The notes below the pieces were generated by a model. That model was given only the letters and a program-made list of their open reading frames with translations, searched no databases and had not been told where the DNA came from. Of a DNA stretch of 64,000 nt, positions 1-11,612 are shown piece after piece. The position numbers and the translations under genes were made by a program. Every line of letters starts with the position of its first letter. The first letter of the stretch is position 1. Origin of the DNA: Teratosphaeria epicoccoides. Its lineage: Eukaryota; Ascomycota; Dothideomycetes; Mycosphaerellales; Teratosphaeriaceae. Location: positions 69,374-133,373 of the forward strand of contig JADDMT010000056.1 of the NCBI GenBank assembly GCA_021401465.1, given 5' to 3'.

Positions 1-1322
1 TGATGATGGATCCGAGAATTTCCAGGAGCTCCGCAATGCCATTGAATCGCTCCGTTTCGTATATGAACTGGAAGAATACATTGTTGATGCTCCTCCGGAT
101 GAAAGACCGCAAATTGAGGAACTTGCCGTATATTCTGTGTAGCGTTGTCTTGAGAAAATCACGCTCACGAGGGTCCTCGGAGTCGAAAAGCTCGAGTAAC
201 TGCAGAACGAATCCATGGTCGATATATTGCTTTGCGTAGTTCGTGTTGAAGTCTTGACTCTCGATGAACCGCAAGAAGAACTCGTACACGACCTGGATGT
301 GCGGCCACGCAACTTCCAATACCGGCTCGTCTTCCTCGGGATCGAAAGCTTCGCCTTGCGGATTGGTAGGGGGCGGAATTGGCCTGAATAAATTCTTTGA
401 AAACATCTCCACCACTCGCGGGTACATCGGCTCCGAAATGACTTGCCGATTTTGCGCGACGTAGTCCAACAGCTCGTGTAGCGCGAGGCGCTTGATCTCC
501 TTGCTCTTCATGTCACCTGATGCATCGTTGAAGTCGAAGATGATATTGCATTGATCCAGCTTCTGCATGAAAAGCTCTTGGCGACGATTCGGAGGCACCT
601 CATGGAACCCGGGTAATTTCTCAAGCTCGCGCTGCTTCTGGTCGGAAATATCGAAGCGCGACGAGTGCTGCCGTTTCGGCGTCCTAACGCCCTCAGGCAC
701 CACATCCTTGGGAGTCGCCTGTAGCCGGTCGAATAACAAGCTCTTCTGGCCGGCTTTGGGAGGAGCGAGGTCGTGCGGCATGGTTTCTGCTGCACCGGGC
801 GGAGGCACGTACTATACATCGTTAGCCTATTGTCTGGCATAGGATCATTCAGGAATAGTATGTACAGGCGCACTGGGCGATACTACCACGCTCGGTGGAA
901 GCTGTCCATGTCTGTTAGGCGTACAAGCCTGGACACCGCCGCTGGAGTTGTGTCCTCCCTGATTGAAGCTGCCCTGATTCGGGCCTACACCCATGTTCAT
1001 CTGTGCCGCGCCAGGCGGTGGGGCTCCCGGGCCCGGCTGGTTAGGGCCATCGGGGGCGTTCTTGCGCGGGTCGGTGAGGTTGGAGGTGCTGGACGTAGGG
1101 GTTGCGTGCGTGGAGCCGGCGGGCGATTGACTTGAGCCACCGTGTGGTGATGCGGTGCCCGAGGACGACTCCTTTTTGTTCTTGGCGAGCTTGTTGCCCT
1201 CGCGGTCTTTGGCTCTCGAGAGCTGCTCTTGCTGTCAGATAGTCTCCATCAATATGACGTACACTTTGCACACTGGTAAGGACGAGGCTTGCACGCACCA
1301 CACGCTGTCTGAAGCCTTTCAT
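1..1322 (-). CDS. RTS1: PP2A regulatory subunit B56 (Rts1/ParA type), partial
   Basis: B-prime regulatory subunit that directs the PP2A catalytic dimer to its substrates. It is cut by the left window edge; about 400 N-terminal residues are visible. The model is exon 1 1322-1299 (starts MKGFRQR, as fungal B56 proteins do), intron 1298-1232, exon 2 1231-866 (low-complexity Gly/Ser/Pro/Asn-rich), intron 865-812, and exon 3 from 811 to the edge; all phases agree. Exon 3 reads into the conserved B56 core: LFDRLQ, 'KLDQCNIIFDFND', 'WPHIQVVYEFFLRFIESQDF', 'YIDHGFVLQLLELFDSEDPR', 'FLKTTLHRIYGKFLNLRSFI', then 'INNVFFQFIYETERFNGIAE'. This run of near-invariant HEAT-repeat residues makes the family call firm. 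The intron 1 donor (GTGCGT) is weak, so exon 1 could end a few bases differently. The next gene is divergent, with about 0.6 kb between the starts. Confidence 0.93.
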
Positions 1323-1939
1323 ACTGTCTGGCGCCCTTTCGGCGGCGCAAGTTTCCGCGAGCGAGCCAATGCCGCCCTGCAGCAAGGGGATCCGACCAGC
1401 TTCCGGCTCGACTGTCGCTGTGCGAGCGCTGCTCTCCTGCGACTGTGTCCCGCCGTCGCGTCGCACGTGCGATGAGGGTGCTGTAGAAGGAGGGTGGTGT
1501 AGGTGTCGCCGGCGCCACTAGATGGCCATGAGCGGTGCGGTGTTCGTGCTGCGTCGACAAAGGAGCGGCACGAAGGTGATCGGCGGCGGTAGTGAGACCC
1601 TCTCACGATCAAGTCAATGCCAAGCCTGTCGAAGCAGCTGGTGTCAGGTGACCAACGGCGGCGGTTCTCAAAGACGCGTGTGTATCGTATCTGCAGGTCG
1701 TTAGGGTCACCGTGAATAAGCATCCATTCGATTGACTTGCGACCGAACGTCGTGTCGCATGTTGTTCTCGATTGCCGTGTCCGCGATTCGAGGTGCACGG
1801 GAAGGCAAGCGGGGGTTCAGTCTAGTCGCAGTGGACCCTCATCACAATCTCACTACCTTTTACCGCCACTCCTTCCTCGTGCATGAGGCACTACACGAGC
1901 CTCGAGATATACACAGAGCGAGTCACACACACCTCGAAT
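1323..1939. promoter_or_regulatory. Divergent intergenic region, B56 / TFIIIC
   Basis: 617 bp between the start codons of two divergent genes; it must hold both promoters and 5' leaders. I see no convincing gene or repeat in it. Confidence 0.5.
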
Positions 1940-3907
1940 ATGAATGTAAGCGGATCGCAATCGTCACGTAGAGCCTCCATGGCTCAAGATCAAACGCCCT
2001 CGCCAGCGAGGTCTCCTGCTCCCACATATACCGTTCCAAACGAGCGGATTGTAAGTATCGAGCATCCATGTGTTATCAAGAATTTCGATAATGGCTTCAA
2101 GTCGCTGGGCGGCGAGCCCATGCTTAAGCATGTAGGTTCCTTCAAATTGTTTCAATGTACAATATTGCCTGACCTCTGTTAGGCGATCCAACATAAAGTC
2201 GGTGACAGCAAAACCAAGACCGACGACAAACTGGCCGCTGTCGAGCCTGTCCTGGGCGCATCGCTACGGCCGAATGACCCTACCGCGAAGAGAATTCAGT
2301 CTGCTCCCGTCCTCACGCATAACATCCTCGTCAAGGTCAGCGTACCCAAGCGCACTGGGCGCAAGCGCAAGCGAGGCTCAGACGAGCCATTCGTCGAGGA
2401 TGCGCAATCGCAACCGAACAGCGGTACTATGAAGGCACCGGACTTGCTGCAGCGCTTGAGAGAGACGGTCGGCAGATTCGGAATCAAGCCTGTGGGTATG
2501 GTCCTGGAAACACACCGCTTCCGGGGGCAGCCTGATTACCAGCTGCGAACAGATGACATGCCAGTAATTCGACAACTGGAGAAGCCGCTGTCAAACTTGA
2601 GCTACATCGCTCTCAAGAATTTCGACATTGATCTTCGGCCTGGCCCTACTCGAGGTGTGGCTTACCCTATGCCAATGGACTTCACACAATATCAGCAACC
2701 ACTGCCGTATGAATATCGACAGGCTGCGGGTGTTAACTATGGATACGACGATGACGGCAACCCGATCTCCTTCTCACTTTCTTGGAAGCACGGCAAAACG
2801 GCTGAAGCTATCCCCGCTGACGCCAAAGAGGTACCTGAAGGTCCGCCTCCGGGTTGGGTGGGGAGATCCAAGGAACCAGCAGTGGTGCGATGCGCGGAAG
2901 ATTTAGGTCGTCTCTTGGAGGCACGCCCTCTGGTCACAGCGCGAGTCGCTGTCAACCTCATGAAGGTCCACAAGCCGGCCGCAATCAAAGACGCCTTGCC
3001 GGTTGTCGGATACATGTTTACCAACGGCGCATGGCGCGATGTCATTATCAAGTATGGTATCGACCCACGTACGGACCCGAAGTATCGCTTCTATCAACCA
3101 CTGATGTTTCAAGTGGAAGGCGAGCGCGTCCCAGGCTCAGGCACCAACAATGATCTCGCTCGCAACAGTCTCCACAAAGCCAATATCTGGGACTCACATA
3201 TTTTTGACGGCACTGTCGTCCGTACAGATGGTCGTACCTGGCAGTGCTGTGATCTCACGTACCCAGTGCTCAAAGATCTGCTGCAAAGACATGACGCCGT
3301 ATCATCTACTTGCTCAGTCGACGCTTCGGGTTGGTACAAGCCTGGAGTCATTCAGAAGGTGCGCACAATCATGAAAGATAAGATACGATGTCTGCAGAAA
3401 GGCGAGACGCATCCGGACGAAGACTATGCGGTCGTGAGAGACGCTCCAGAAGAGACTGAGGGTTCGGCAGCTTTTGATGCCAGAAAGCTCGTCTTAGCAG
3501 GATGCAACAAGCATCAGGTGGACTTGATGCGGCAATATCGGACCCTGCTGATCCAAGCAAAATATCAGGAGAGAGATGCAGCGCAGGCAGCCATTGACGC
3601 ACAAGGGCTATCTGCCGCATCGACAGATGAGCTCGCGGCGGATGCTGCAGGAGCAAATGGCAATGTAAGTGGTGACGAGCAACACAGCGATATGCAGGAC
3701 GGCGCCTTGTTGGACGCCTCTAGTCATGATGTGGATGAAAGCATAATCGACCCGCGATTGAGGGATGCGGATATGGGCATTAATCGGGATGCCAGTCTAG
3801 TGACCGGAGAAGTAGCCGCCGGGGGTATAAACAGTATGCAGGCGCAGATTTGTGGCGAGGAGGGGCTTACAGATGTGAGGGAAGAGGACAGTCTATTCGT
3901 GAATTAG
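1940..3907 (+). CDS. TFC1: TFIIIC subunit 5 (tau95-like)
   Basis: Subunit of RNA polymerase III factor TFIIIC, which recognises the A and B boxes of tRNA genes. The model has two exons, 1940-2131 and 2183-3907, with a 51-nt intron 2132-2182 (GTAGGT...TTAG), phase 0, giving 638 aa. The N-terminal exon carries 'RIVSIEHPCVIKNFDNGFKS LGG', the hallmark start of the tau95 dimerisation domain. The middle holds 'PLVTARVAVNLMKVHKP' and 'LPVVGYMFTNGAWRDVIIKY' followed by 'GIDPRTDPKYRFYQ', the conserved second tau95 domain. The C-terminus is acidic and low-complexity. A perfect GTAAGT lies at about 2050, but removing it would destroy the conserved 'VSIEHPCVI', so I keep it as coding. An in-frame ATG at 1979 is an alternative start. 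Confidence 0.9.
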
Positions 3908-4197
3908 CCAGCACTGCAATCGCTCTGAGGAGTCATGCTCAAATACGTGGTCCACAAAAATGGTGACTTCAGTCCCTTGTCTCAGAAAGCCTGGCACAAT
4001 ATTCCTTGGTCAGTGTCTTCGATGCCATCACGAGTCACACGACTCAAGCTCTGCACTAGCGCCGGTAGTGGCCGGGCCCAGAGCTCCGGAACAAAAATGC
4101 TCGACTTCGAGAACTTGGCAATAGGCACGATGTAGAGGTCTTTCTAACTGCTCACCGCCACTTGGCCGTGGGTCTCCTCAGCCCGGATCAAACCAAC

Positions 4198-7100
4198 ATG
4201 GCGACGTCGTCCCATTCAAAGGCCTATTGCGCATTTCCTGGCAGCGCCGCTTTCTCCGAGTTCCGACTCAAACGCCTTGCTGCGGCTGTCGGCGCCAAGG
4301 ACTTGCAAGCGATTTGGGTGCACTATGTTGCGTCTACACGAGAACTTCGGAGCCAGGAAACCGATCTCCTGGATCAGCTGCTGGAGTATGGCGCTTATCC
4401 GACCTCAGGCGACCCGCTCTATGCGAGGCTGTTGCAGGCTGTTATTGATGGCAAGGCCGAAGCAGAGGGTGGGGTGAAGATAATTCACGTGGTTCCGAGA
4501 GCTGGCACGATTAGCTCTTGGAGCTCAAAGGCGACAAGCATTGCGCATGTCTGCGGGCTTGAGGGAGTGGTGGAGAGGATTGAGAGAGGTGTTGTGTTTG
4601 CTGCGGCGTCTGAGGGGCAATGGAAGGTGGGGGTTGAGGTGTTGGATGCGCTTTATGATCGCATGACAGAGAGTCTGTCTATGGAGCCTCCGAGGATGGA
4701 GGAGATGTTTGCGCAGTTACCTCCGCAGCCGTTGAAGAAAGTGCAGTTGCTGCAGAGCGGTGGCACTCCAAAGGATGCGTTAAGGCATGCGAACAAGGAT
4801 CTGGGGCTTGCGCTGGACGAATCTGAGATGGACTATTTGATTAATGCGTACACTAATCAGCTTCAGCGGGATCCCACCGACGTTGAGCTGTTTATGTTTG
4901 CGCAGGTCAACTCGGAGCATTGTCGGCATAAGCAGTTCAATGCGAAATGGACTATCGATGGCGAGGAGAAGCCGAGGAGTCTGTTCTCCATGATTCGGAA
5001 TACGCACAATGTACATCCACAGCACGTAATATCTGCCTACAGCGATAATGCGGCGGTGCTCTCGGGGTATTATGGATCGCTCTGGAGTCCAGAGAATGCT
5101 ACAGGAGAGTGGAAGCAGATCAAGGAAACTGTGCATTACTTGGCAAAGGTGGAGACGCATAATCATCCGACCGCTGTTTCACCATATCCCGGCGCAGCTA
5201 CAGGTTCAGGAGGTGAGATCAGAGACGAGGGAGCCGTGGGTCGCGGCTCGAAGCCGAAGTCTGGGCTGGTAGGATTCACCGTTTCCGATCTGTTGATACC
5301 CGAACACAGGCAGCCTTGGGAGTTGGATGTTGGAAAGCCGGCGCATCTGGCGAGCAGTCTTGATGTCATGCTTGAAGCGCCCATTGGCAGTGCTGCATTC
5401 AATAATGAATTCGGCCGGCCATGTACGACTGGATATTTTCGGACCTTGACAACGAAGATTCCGGTCGGTGATGGCAAAGAGGAGATCAGAGGATACCACA
5501 AGCCGATCATGATCGCTGGAGGCGTAGGCACAGTCAGACCAAGGCATGCGCTGAAAGAGAAGGGCTCAGTGAGTGCTGGAGCGCATTTGATTGTGCTTGG
5601 TGGACCGGCAATGCTGATCGGTCTTGGCGGCGGCGCGGCGTCAAGTATTCAATCTGGGGAGGGCAGCGTGGATCTGGACTTCGCGAGTGTGCAAAGAGGC
5701 AATGCTGAGGTGCAAAGAAGGGCGCAGGAGGTCATCAATACTTGCACTTCGCTGGGTGAAAACAACCCCATTCAGCTGATCCACGACGTTGGCGCAGGCG
5801 GGCTGTCTAATGCACTTCCTGAGCTAATCGAGGATGCTGGTTGTGGTGCACGATTTGAGTTGCGCGAGATCGAAAATGCCGACAAGAGCCTCAGTCCGCT
5901 TCAAATCTGGTGCTGTGAGGCGCAGGAGCGGTATGTGATGGCTGTCGCGCCGGATCAACTTGACGTCTTTGCCAAGATTGCGAAGCGAGAGAGATGCGGG
6001 TATTCAGTTGTTGGCAAGGCCCAGAGAGACCAACGATTGATCCTGATGGATCGCGATTCTAACGATGAGCCGACGCCTATCGACTTACCAATGCCGATAT
6101 TGTTCGGGAAGCCACCGAAAATGCACAGGAATGTTGATTCTCGGAAGCTCAAATTGCCAGCGTTCGACAGCACATTGTCTACGTACGTGCCTAAAGTTAC
6201 TTCGCAAGCTCAGCTAGAACATGCTTTGGATCGTGTGCTAGCGCTGCCCTCTGTTGGCTCAAAGTCCTTCCTCATCACCATCGCCGACCGCACAGTCGGT
6301 GGGCTGACCGTCAGAGATCAAATGGTCGGCCCCTGGCAGACGCCCGTCGCCGACGTCTCCGTCACTGCTACCTCGCTCACCCCTGGCATCAAGACCGGCG
6401 AGGCCATGGCCATGGGCGAGAAGCCAACTCTTGCTCTCATCTCGGCTGCAGCTTCGGCAAGGATGGCCGTTGCCGAGTCGCTCATGAACATTGCTGCTGC
6501 CAGTGTGGAGAACAGGCTGAATCGCGTCCGGCTGTCAGCCAACTGGATGGCGGCTAGCAGTCATCCAGGCGAGGGCGCTGCGCTCTACGAAGCTGTCGAG
6601 GCAATCGGTATGGAGCTGTGTCCAGAGCTCGGCATCAGTATCCCTGTAGGCAAGGACTCGATGTCCATGAAAACCAAGTGGGCAGATCAAGAGGTGACAG
6701 CACCACTGTCACTTGTTATCACTGCTTTTGCGCCTGTCAACGAATTGAGCAGCACATGGACGCCCTCACTACGCAGACAAGAGGAAGTCGGCGAGACTGT
6801 GCTCATGTTTGTGGACCTGGCAGAGGGCAGGAAGGCTCTCGGTGGCTCAGCGCTGGCGCAAGTCTTCGGTCAGGTCGGCGATCAGGCTCCTGATGTGCGT
6901 GATGTGGAGTTGCTGAAAGACTTTTACCACGCCATTGAGCAGCTGCATGAGTCCGACATCGTGTTGGCATACCATGACCGCTCCGACGGCGGGCTGTTCA
7001 CCACTTTAGTCGAGATGATGTTCGCTGGACGCTGTGGCCTGGACGTCATGCTGGATAATATTGTCAAGTCTGGTAGGACACATGATCTGGTCGAGACGCT

Positions 7101-8265
7101 GCTCAACGAGGAGCTTGGTGCAGTGTTCCAGATTCGCAAGAAGGATGAGAACGAGTTTCGAGGAGTGTTCGCGCCATTGCGACCAATCGTCATTGGTGCT
7201 GTGCCGAAGGCGAGCAAGCAGGAATTGGCTCTCTATTATGGTGCTGATTGCGTCTACCGTGCTCCTCGGAAAGAAATTCAGCAAAAGTGGTCGCATACTT
7301 CATGGGCAATGCAGAGGTTGCGGGACAATCCTGAATGCGCCGACGCAGAGCGTGAAAACATCAACGAGGATCAGGATCCGGGTCTTCGCTACAAGCTTAC
7401 GTTCCAGCCTCAGGAGAACATCCTCAGCTACACCACTACGCTCACATCACAAGTCCGCGCCAAGCCACGCGTAGCCATTCTGCGCGAACAAGGCGTCAAC
7501 GGACAATCAGAAATGGCGTTCGCTTTTGCTTCTGCCGGCTTCTCGCCCATCGACGTCCACATGACCGATATTCTCTCCGGCCGCTTCTCGCTCGCCTCCG
7601 TCGTCGGCCTCGCAGCTTGCGGTGGCTTCAGCTATGGTGACGTCCTCGGCGCTGGCCAGGGCTGGGCGAAGAGTGTACTTCTGCACCAAGGCACACGGGA
7701 CGAGTTCAAGAACTTCTTTGAGCGCAAGGACACTTTCGCACTTGGTGTGTGCAATGGATGCCAGTTCCTGTCGAGACTAACAGAAATCATACCTGGCGCA
7801 GAGAACTGGCCTACGTTCGAGAGAAATATCAGCGAGCAATACGAGGCTCGTGTCTGCATGGTTGAGGTCTCCGACCCGCCGCAGCACCAACCAAGTGTTT
7901 TCCTACACGGTATGCACGGCTCCTATCTCCCTATCGTCACCGCACACGGCGAAGGCCGAGCGCAGTTCCCAAAGACAGGCACATCGTCCCCGCAGGCCCT
8001 GGTCGATCAGGGGCTCGTGTCGCTGAGGTACACGGACAACTACCTGAAGCACACGGAGAAGTATCCGTACAACCCTAATGGATCGCCATTAGGCATTACG
8101 GGCGTGAGGACGCCGGATGGTAGGGTGTTATCGCTGATGCCGCACCCAGAGAGGACGATCCTGAAAGAGGTAGGAAGCTATGTGCCAAAAAACCAGGCGA
8201 GGGAGTGGGGTGAATTTGGCCCGTGGATAAGGCTGTTCAAGAGTGCCAGGAGGTGGTGTGGTTGA
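4198..8265 (+). CDS. ADE6: Phosphoribosylformylglycinamidine synthase (FGAM synthase)
   Basis: Fourth step of de novo purine synthesis: FGAR + glutamine + ATP to FGAM. Single exon of 1,355 aa, essentially the length of the yeast enzyme. It has the large eukaryotic architecture: N-terminal PurS-like domain, linker ('SEHCRHKQFNA', 'VETHNHPTA'), two PurM-like synthetase halves (including 'GAGGLSNALPELI' and 'GKDSMSMKTKW'), and a C-terminal class I glutamine amidotransferase. The amidotransferase nucleophile is Cys1185 in GVCNGCQ, and the His-Pro-Glu triad begins at His1316. ATG 4198 is chosen because no in-frame ATG lies upstream before the stop and the N-terminus (MATSSHSKAYCAFPG) suits the family. 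It follows the TFIIIC gene in tandem with a spacer of only 290 bp. Confidence 0.97.
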   Translation: MATSSHSKAYCAFPGSAAFSEFRLKRLAAAVGAKDLQAIWVHYVASTRELRSQETDLLDQLLEYGAYPTSGDPLYARLLQAVIDGKAEAEGGVKIIHVVPRAGTISSWSSKATSIAHVCGLEGVVERIERGVVFAAASEGQWKVGVEVLDALYDRMTESLSMEPPRMEEMFAQLPPQPLKKVQLLQSGGTPKDALRHANKDLGLALDESEMDYLINAYTNQLQRDPTDVELFMFAQVNSEHCRHKQFNAKWTIDGEEKPRSLFSMIRNTHNVHPQHVISAYSDNAAVLSGYYGSLWSPENATGEWKQIKETVHYLAKVETHNHPTAVSPYPGAATGSGGEIRDEGAVGRGSKPKSGLVGFTVSDLLIPEHRQPWELDVGKPAHLASSLDVMLEAPIGSAAFNNEFGRPCTTGYFRTLTTKIPVGDGKEEIRGYHKPIMIAGGVGTVRPRHALKEKGSVSAGAHLIVLGGPAMLIGLGGGAASSIQSGEGSVDLDFASVQRGNAEVQRRAQEVINTCTSLGENNPIQLIHDVGAGGLSNALPELIEDAGCGARFELREIENADKSLSPLQIWCCEAQERYVMAVAPDQLDVFAKIAKRERCGYSVVGKAQRDQRLILMDRDSNDEPTPIDLPMPILFGKPPKMHRNVDSRKLKLPAFDSTLSTYVPKVTSQAQLEHALDRVLALPSVGSKSFLITIADRTVGGLTVRDQMVGPWQTPVADVSVTATSLTPGIKTGEAMAMGEKPTLALISAAASARMAVAESLMNIAAASVENRLNRVRLSANWMAASSHPGEGAALYEAVEAIGMELCPELGISIPVGKDSMSMKTKWADQEVTAPLSLVITAFAPVNELSSTWTPSLRRQEEVGETVLMFVDLAEGRKALGGSALAQVFGQVGDQAPDVRDVELLKDFYHAIEQLHESDIVLAYHDRSDGGLFTTLVEMMFAGRCGLDVMLDNIVKSGRTHDLVETLLNEELGAVFQIRKKDENEFRGVFAPLRPIVIGAVPKASKQELALYYGADCVYRAPRKEIQQKWSHTSWAMQRLRDNPECADAERENINEDQDPGLRYKLTFQPQENILSYTTTLTSQVRAKPRVAILREQGVNGQSEMAFAFASAGFSPIDVHMTDILSGRFSLASVVGLAACGGFSYGDVLGAGQGWAKSVLLHQGTRDEFKNFFERKDTFALGVCNGCQFLSRLTEIIPGAENWPTFERNISEQYEARVCMVEVSDPPQHQPSVFLHGMHGSYLPIVTAHGEGRAQFPKTGTSSPQALVDQGLVSLRYTDNYLKHTEKYPYNPNGSPLGITGVRTPDGRVLSLMPHPERTILKEVGSYVPKNQAREWGEFGPWIRLFKSARRWCG

Positions 8266-9991
8266 GTAACGAAAGCGCTCGTGGGAAATGCATGTCATTG
8301 AATTTTCCCTGAAGCAGGATTTCGAAGTTCAGACAGCGATCAATGTGTCGCGAAACGATCACGGCGATTCTCAGTCGATAGGTGACATGGCTACTTACAC
8401 GATAGAATCATACACCTGTAGCTGACTGCCCCACTGGCTCGCAATTCGCGTTGTTGGCGCAGTATTGGCGAGTGTGAGCTCGAACTATCATCTTCGGCTC
8501 TATCAATATTCAATCCTGCTGGTGCTATTCCGAAAACTCCTCGCTCGACTAGCAGGCTGGTCTAGCATATTGGATCTGTCGACCGGGAACTCCGGGCGCT
8601 CGAGGCAGCTGAATCGCCGGACTTGGCCAGACCAGTCACTGCTCGTGGTCCGATCGATGTCGCAAGACTGCTGGCCCCGCCTCAGCCAAGTAGTGCGCAG
8701 CGGGCACAGATACGTTCCCACTTGGTCTCCCAGCGCACTGACTTGGACCCCGTTGACCGCAATTCTGTCATTGCATCTGGTGAAACGTCGTTCTCGATCT
8801 TGTTACAGTACGCGCTGGATCTCAAGCTCAACCAAGACCCTCGATCAGTGCACTCGGATGGCGATCCGCGTAAGTCGTGCCGGAAGCAAAAAGAGAGATT
8901 ATTCAGGCGTTCGAATGTATGTTTTACTACACGAAGGGGTTTGACGGGAGATGGGGAGGTCTGTTCGACATGCCGTGTGGTCGTTCTCGTCCACCGTCAG
9001 CCTGTGGCTCACTACCTCTCATTGCATCTTTCAGAACTATTGCGTGGAGAACCAAATGCTGCAGGCCACCAGGTCATCCGACTGGCAATGATTGTATCTT
9101 CAGGTGTAGGGTTCTCACTAAAGCGGCCCGCAGTGCACATTCATGTTTCTCTGATGCTGGCTGTGGATCTGATGCAACGAGAAACTACCACTTTCCAAGT
9201 CCATCGCAGGACGGGGCACTGCTTGCACACACCTTCAGGTGCCACCGGCCCACCGACAATCACCAAGAAAAGAACTCGTGTCCAATATATGAGGAGGTCC
9301 TGTGAGCCTATCCCACAAACTCATCCGTTCTCATCCCATCAGCAGTGCAGACACGAACTGCGCATTACCGCTGATTTGCTGTGCAAGCGCCAGGCTTCAA
9401 CTGATGGACGATAATCACGATTCATGTTGGCTCGCGAGGCCTGACACTTGTGGTTCCACTGATTGGTGCGCGGTTGTACCACCGACCCCACTTCGAGTGT
9501 AGCTGCCAAGGTTCGAACAGGCCAGTCCTGGCTTGATGATAATGGTCCGAGCGGCCGTCTCTCTGAAATGAACTCTACTCACTGCGAAAGACCACCAATT
9601 CTAGCAACGGACTGCCCATCAAAGTGATGCCGATCCGAGGACTTCGGAGCCGCCTGCCGAGTCGTGGGTAACAACCTGGTCGTTTCTCACTCCTACTCTA
9701 CGTAAATTAAAGGACCATGAACAATCTTTTGCTGAGTACATCACACTGATGTTGTCTGATATGGCTCGAACGCTAGCGCTATGAGCCCATGAACGACATA
9801 CGTAGATTCGTTGGTGTGCCATTTCCGAGCAAAGCAAGGCGGGGTTCGTGGCTCATGAAAGTGCAACCTGACGAGCATCATGATTCGAGTGACTCCAGAG
9901 TGAGCAATACCTTGATTGCATTTCCTTCGCCGACTCTGAACGACTGACCTACCACCACCTCAGTTGACAGCCTCAGCGACACATCAACACC
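8266..9991. other. Intergenic region with an unassigned ORF
   Basis: 1.7 kb between ADE6 and the rhodopsin-domain gene. Apart from the ORF described at 8566-9414 I see no gene, repeat or RNA. Confidence 0.4.
8566..9414 (+). other. Unrecognised open frame, possible gene fragment
   Basis: A frame of about 280 codons is open from a TAG near 8564 to the stop at 9414, with no ATG at its start. The first ~95 codons look coding: 'VDRELRALEAAESPDLARP', 'GPIDVARLLAPPQPSSAQRA', 'FSILLQYALDLKLNQDPRS'. These are balanced in composition and end near a good donor-like GTAAGT at 8870. A TAG acceptor-like site sits right at the upstream edge, so this could be an internal exon of a gene whose other parts are lost or unrecognised. 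The downstream part looks less protein-like. I do not recognise a family. It may be an exon of an orphan gene, a pseudogene, or chance. Confidence 0.28.
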
Positions 9992-11612
9992 ATGTCTCAT
10001 GGCATAGGTTGGCATTTTGTCGAGCGAGCCGAATCAGCTTCCAGTCAGGTCATCACTGCAACCGACTTGACCCTTCCCAAATCGGCGGCAACAACGGACT
10101 ACGTTGTCGTTGGGGTCTTCTTATTCCTCTCAAGTGAGTCCTGGGAATGCAAACCGCCGGGACGATTCACAAGGCGCCAACACTGACTTGAGACGTCCGC
10201 AGCGATTGCAACTTTACTCCGAGGCTATGCAGTTTTCGTATTGGGGCGTAAGATCGGATGGGACGATCTGCTGATGCTGCTGGGCTTTCTTGCAGACGTT
10301 GGCCTGGGAGGAACGCTGGTGATATCCGACATCCAATTCCACCAGCCAATCAGTCCGCATTGGGTTCACGAAAATCTTCTGGTAGGCGCCTCATGCGATA
10401 GAGGAGGCTGATATCGAGTGTAGTGCTCACTGTACTAGCTTGCATGGGTTTATCAATTCTTCTCCATCACGGCGCTGTTCTTGGTAAAGTTGTCGATTTG
10501 TTTCCTCCTGCTGCGAATCAGTAAGTATTCGCAGACATCTCCAGTGTAGCTATCTACTGATACTCGGAGCAGAATTCGACCTGTGGAGGACATTTCGATG
10601 GGCGGCTGGCGTGGTCATGGCCATCATAATTGCTCATTGGGTCTGCTCGATCGTCATCTGGGGCGTACAGTGCAGACCCATTTGGAAGTTCTGGACCCCG
10701 AGTGAGGCGGGGCAGTGCATCTCGTTAGAACAATGGGCTCTTTGTAAGTACGCCACCTGGGTGGCTTGATTTCGCTGACCCCAGCTTAGCTGTCAACTCC
10801 ATCACCCTTGCAACGGACATTATGGTGTTGGCACTTCCAATACCCTTGGTCTGGCTGCTCAACGTCCCAGTCCGAAGAAGACTGCAAGTAATCGCTCTTC
10901 TCTCTGCCGGCGGTGTGTCGACTGTCGCTGGCTGCTTGCGCTTGTACTACCTCGTGAGATACAGCCAGAACAAGGGGCCTCTTGTGTACAATATACACAG
11001 AGCAGATATGTGGTATGCTGACCCGCTCCTGATTCATCGTGGCATAGCATCTGACATGTTGATCCCCAGGGCTTTCATTGAGGTCAGCCTGGCGATTCTG
11101 TGCGGTACAGCTTATGGTATGCATCTCATCAAACTCAGCCTGGTATGTACCCTACTGATCCATGTATCAAAGCCTTCCAAGCCTTTGCCGTTCATATTCA
11201 GGAGTACTCCTCGAGGCGCAGCGGATCCTCAGGTCAGAGCTCAGAGAAAGCCAAACAGAATAAGAAGTCGACCAAGAAATTCTTCAGCACCTTCCAAGAG
11301 TCCGGCTTCGATATCAAGGACGACATTGAGATGGTGTACAATAAGAACGGTGTGCAAAGCCAGTCGACCTCCGCAGGCCTGGACAGCTTGCCCATCAAGT
11401 ACTCAATGGATGCTAGCGGCATTCACGACGGGACATCGTCGCTGCGGGAGGGCGTCTCCCCGGTGAATTCGGAGCACCCTGTCTCGAGCGAAGACAAGGC
11501 CTCGTCGCGGCTTGGGACAGGAACAGCCTCCGGAGGAAGCGCCGGAGCACCGCGAGTCATCCCAAGCTGCGAAAGCTTTGGCAGCGAGCGTGCCCTGAAC
11601 ATGGCGATGTGA
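9992..11612 (+). CDS. Integral membrane protein, fungal rhodopsin domain (PTH11/SAT4-like)
   Basis: Seven-helix plasma-membrane protein of the large fungal rhodopsin-like family; some members (Pth11) sense surfaces or ligands, most have no known ligand. Seven exons: 9992-10133, 10203-10381, 10439-10520, 10573-10743, 10790-11012, 11070-11116, 11173-11612. All introns are GT-AG, phases agree, 427 aa. Family marks are 'GRKIGWDDLLMLLGFL' after helix 1, 'KLSICFLLLRI', 'QCRPIWKFW', 'SITLATDIMVLALPIPLVW' and 'RLYYLVRYSQNK'. The cytoplasmic tail (about 140 aa) is Ser/Lys-rich and charged. There is no CFEM domain before helix 1. The last two short introns follow typical family positions, which supports the model. 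Confidence 0.88.

Noticed and set aside
2050..2080. Perfect GTAAGT donor inside the first exon of the TFIIIC subunit gene
   Set aside because: Using it would remove the conserved 'VSIEHPCVI' segment and no acceptor in range keeps the frame.
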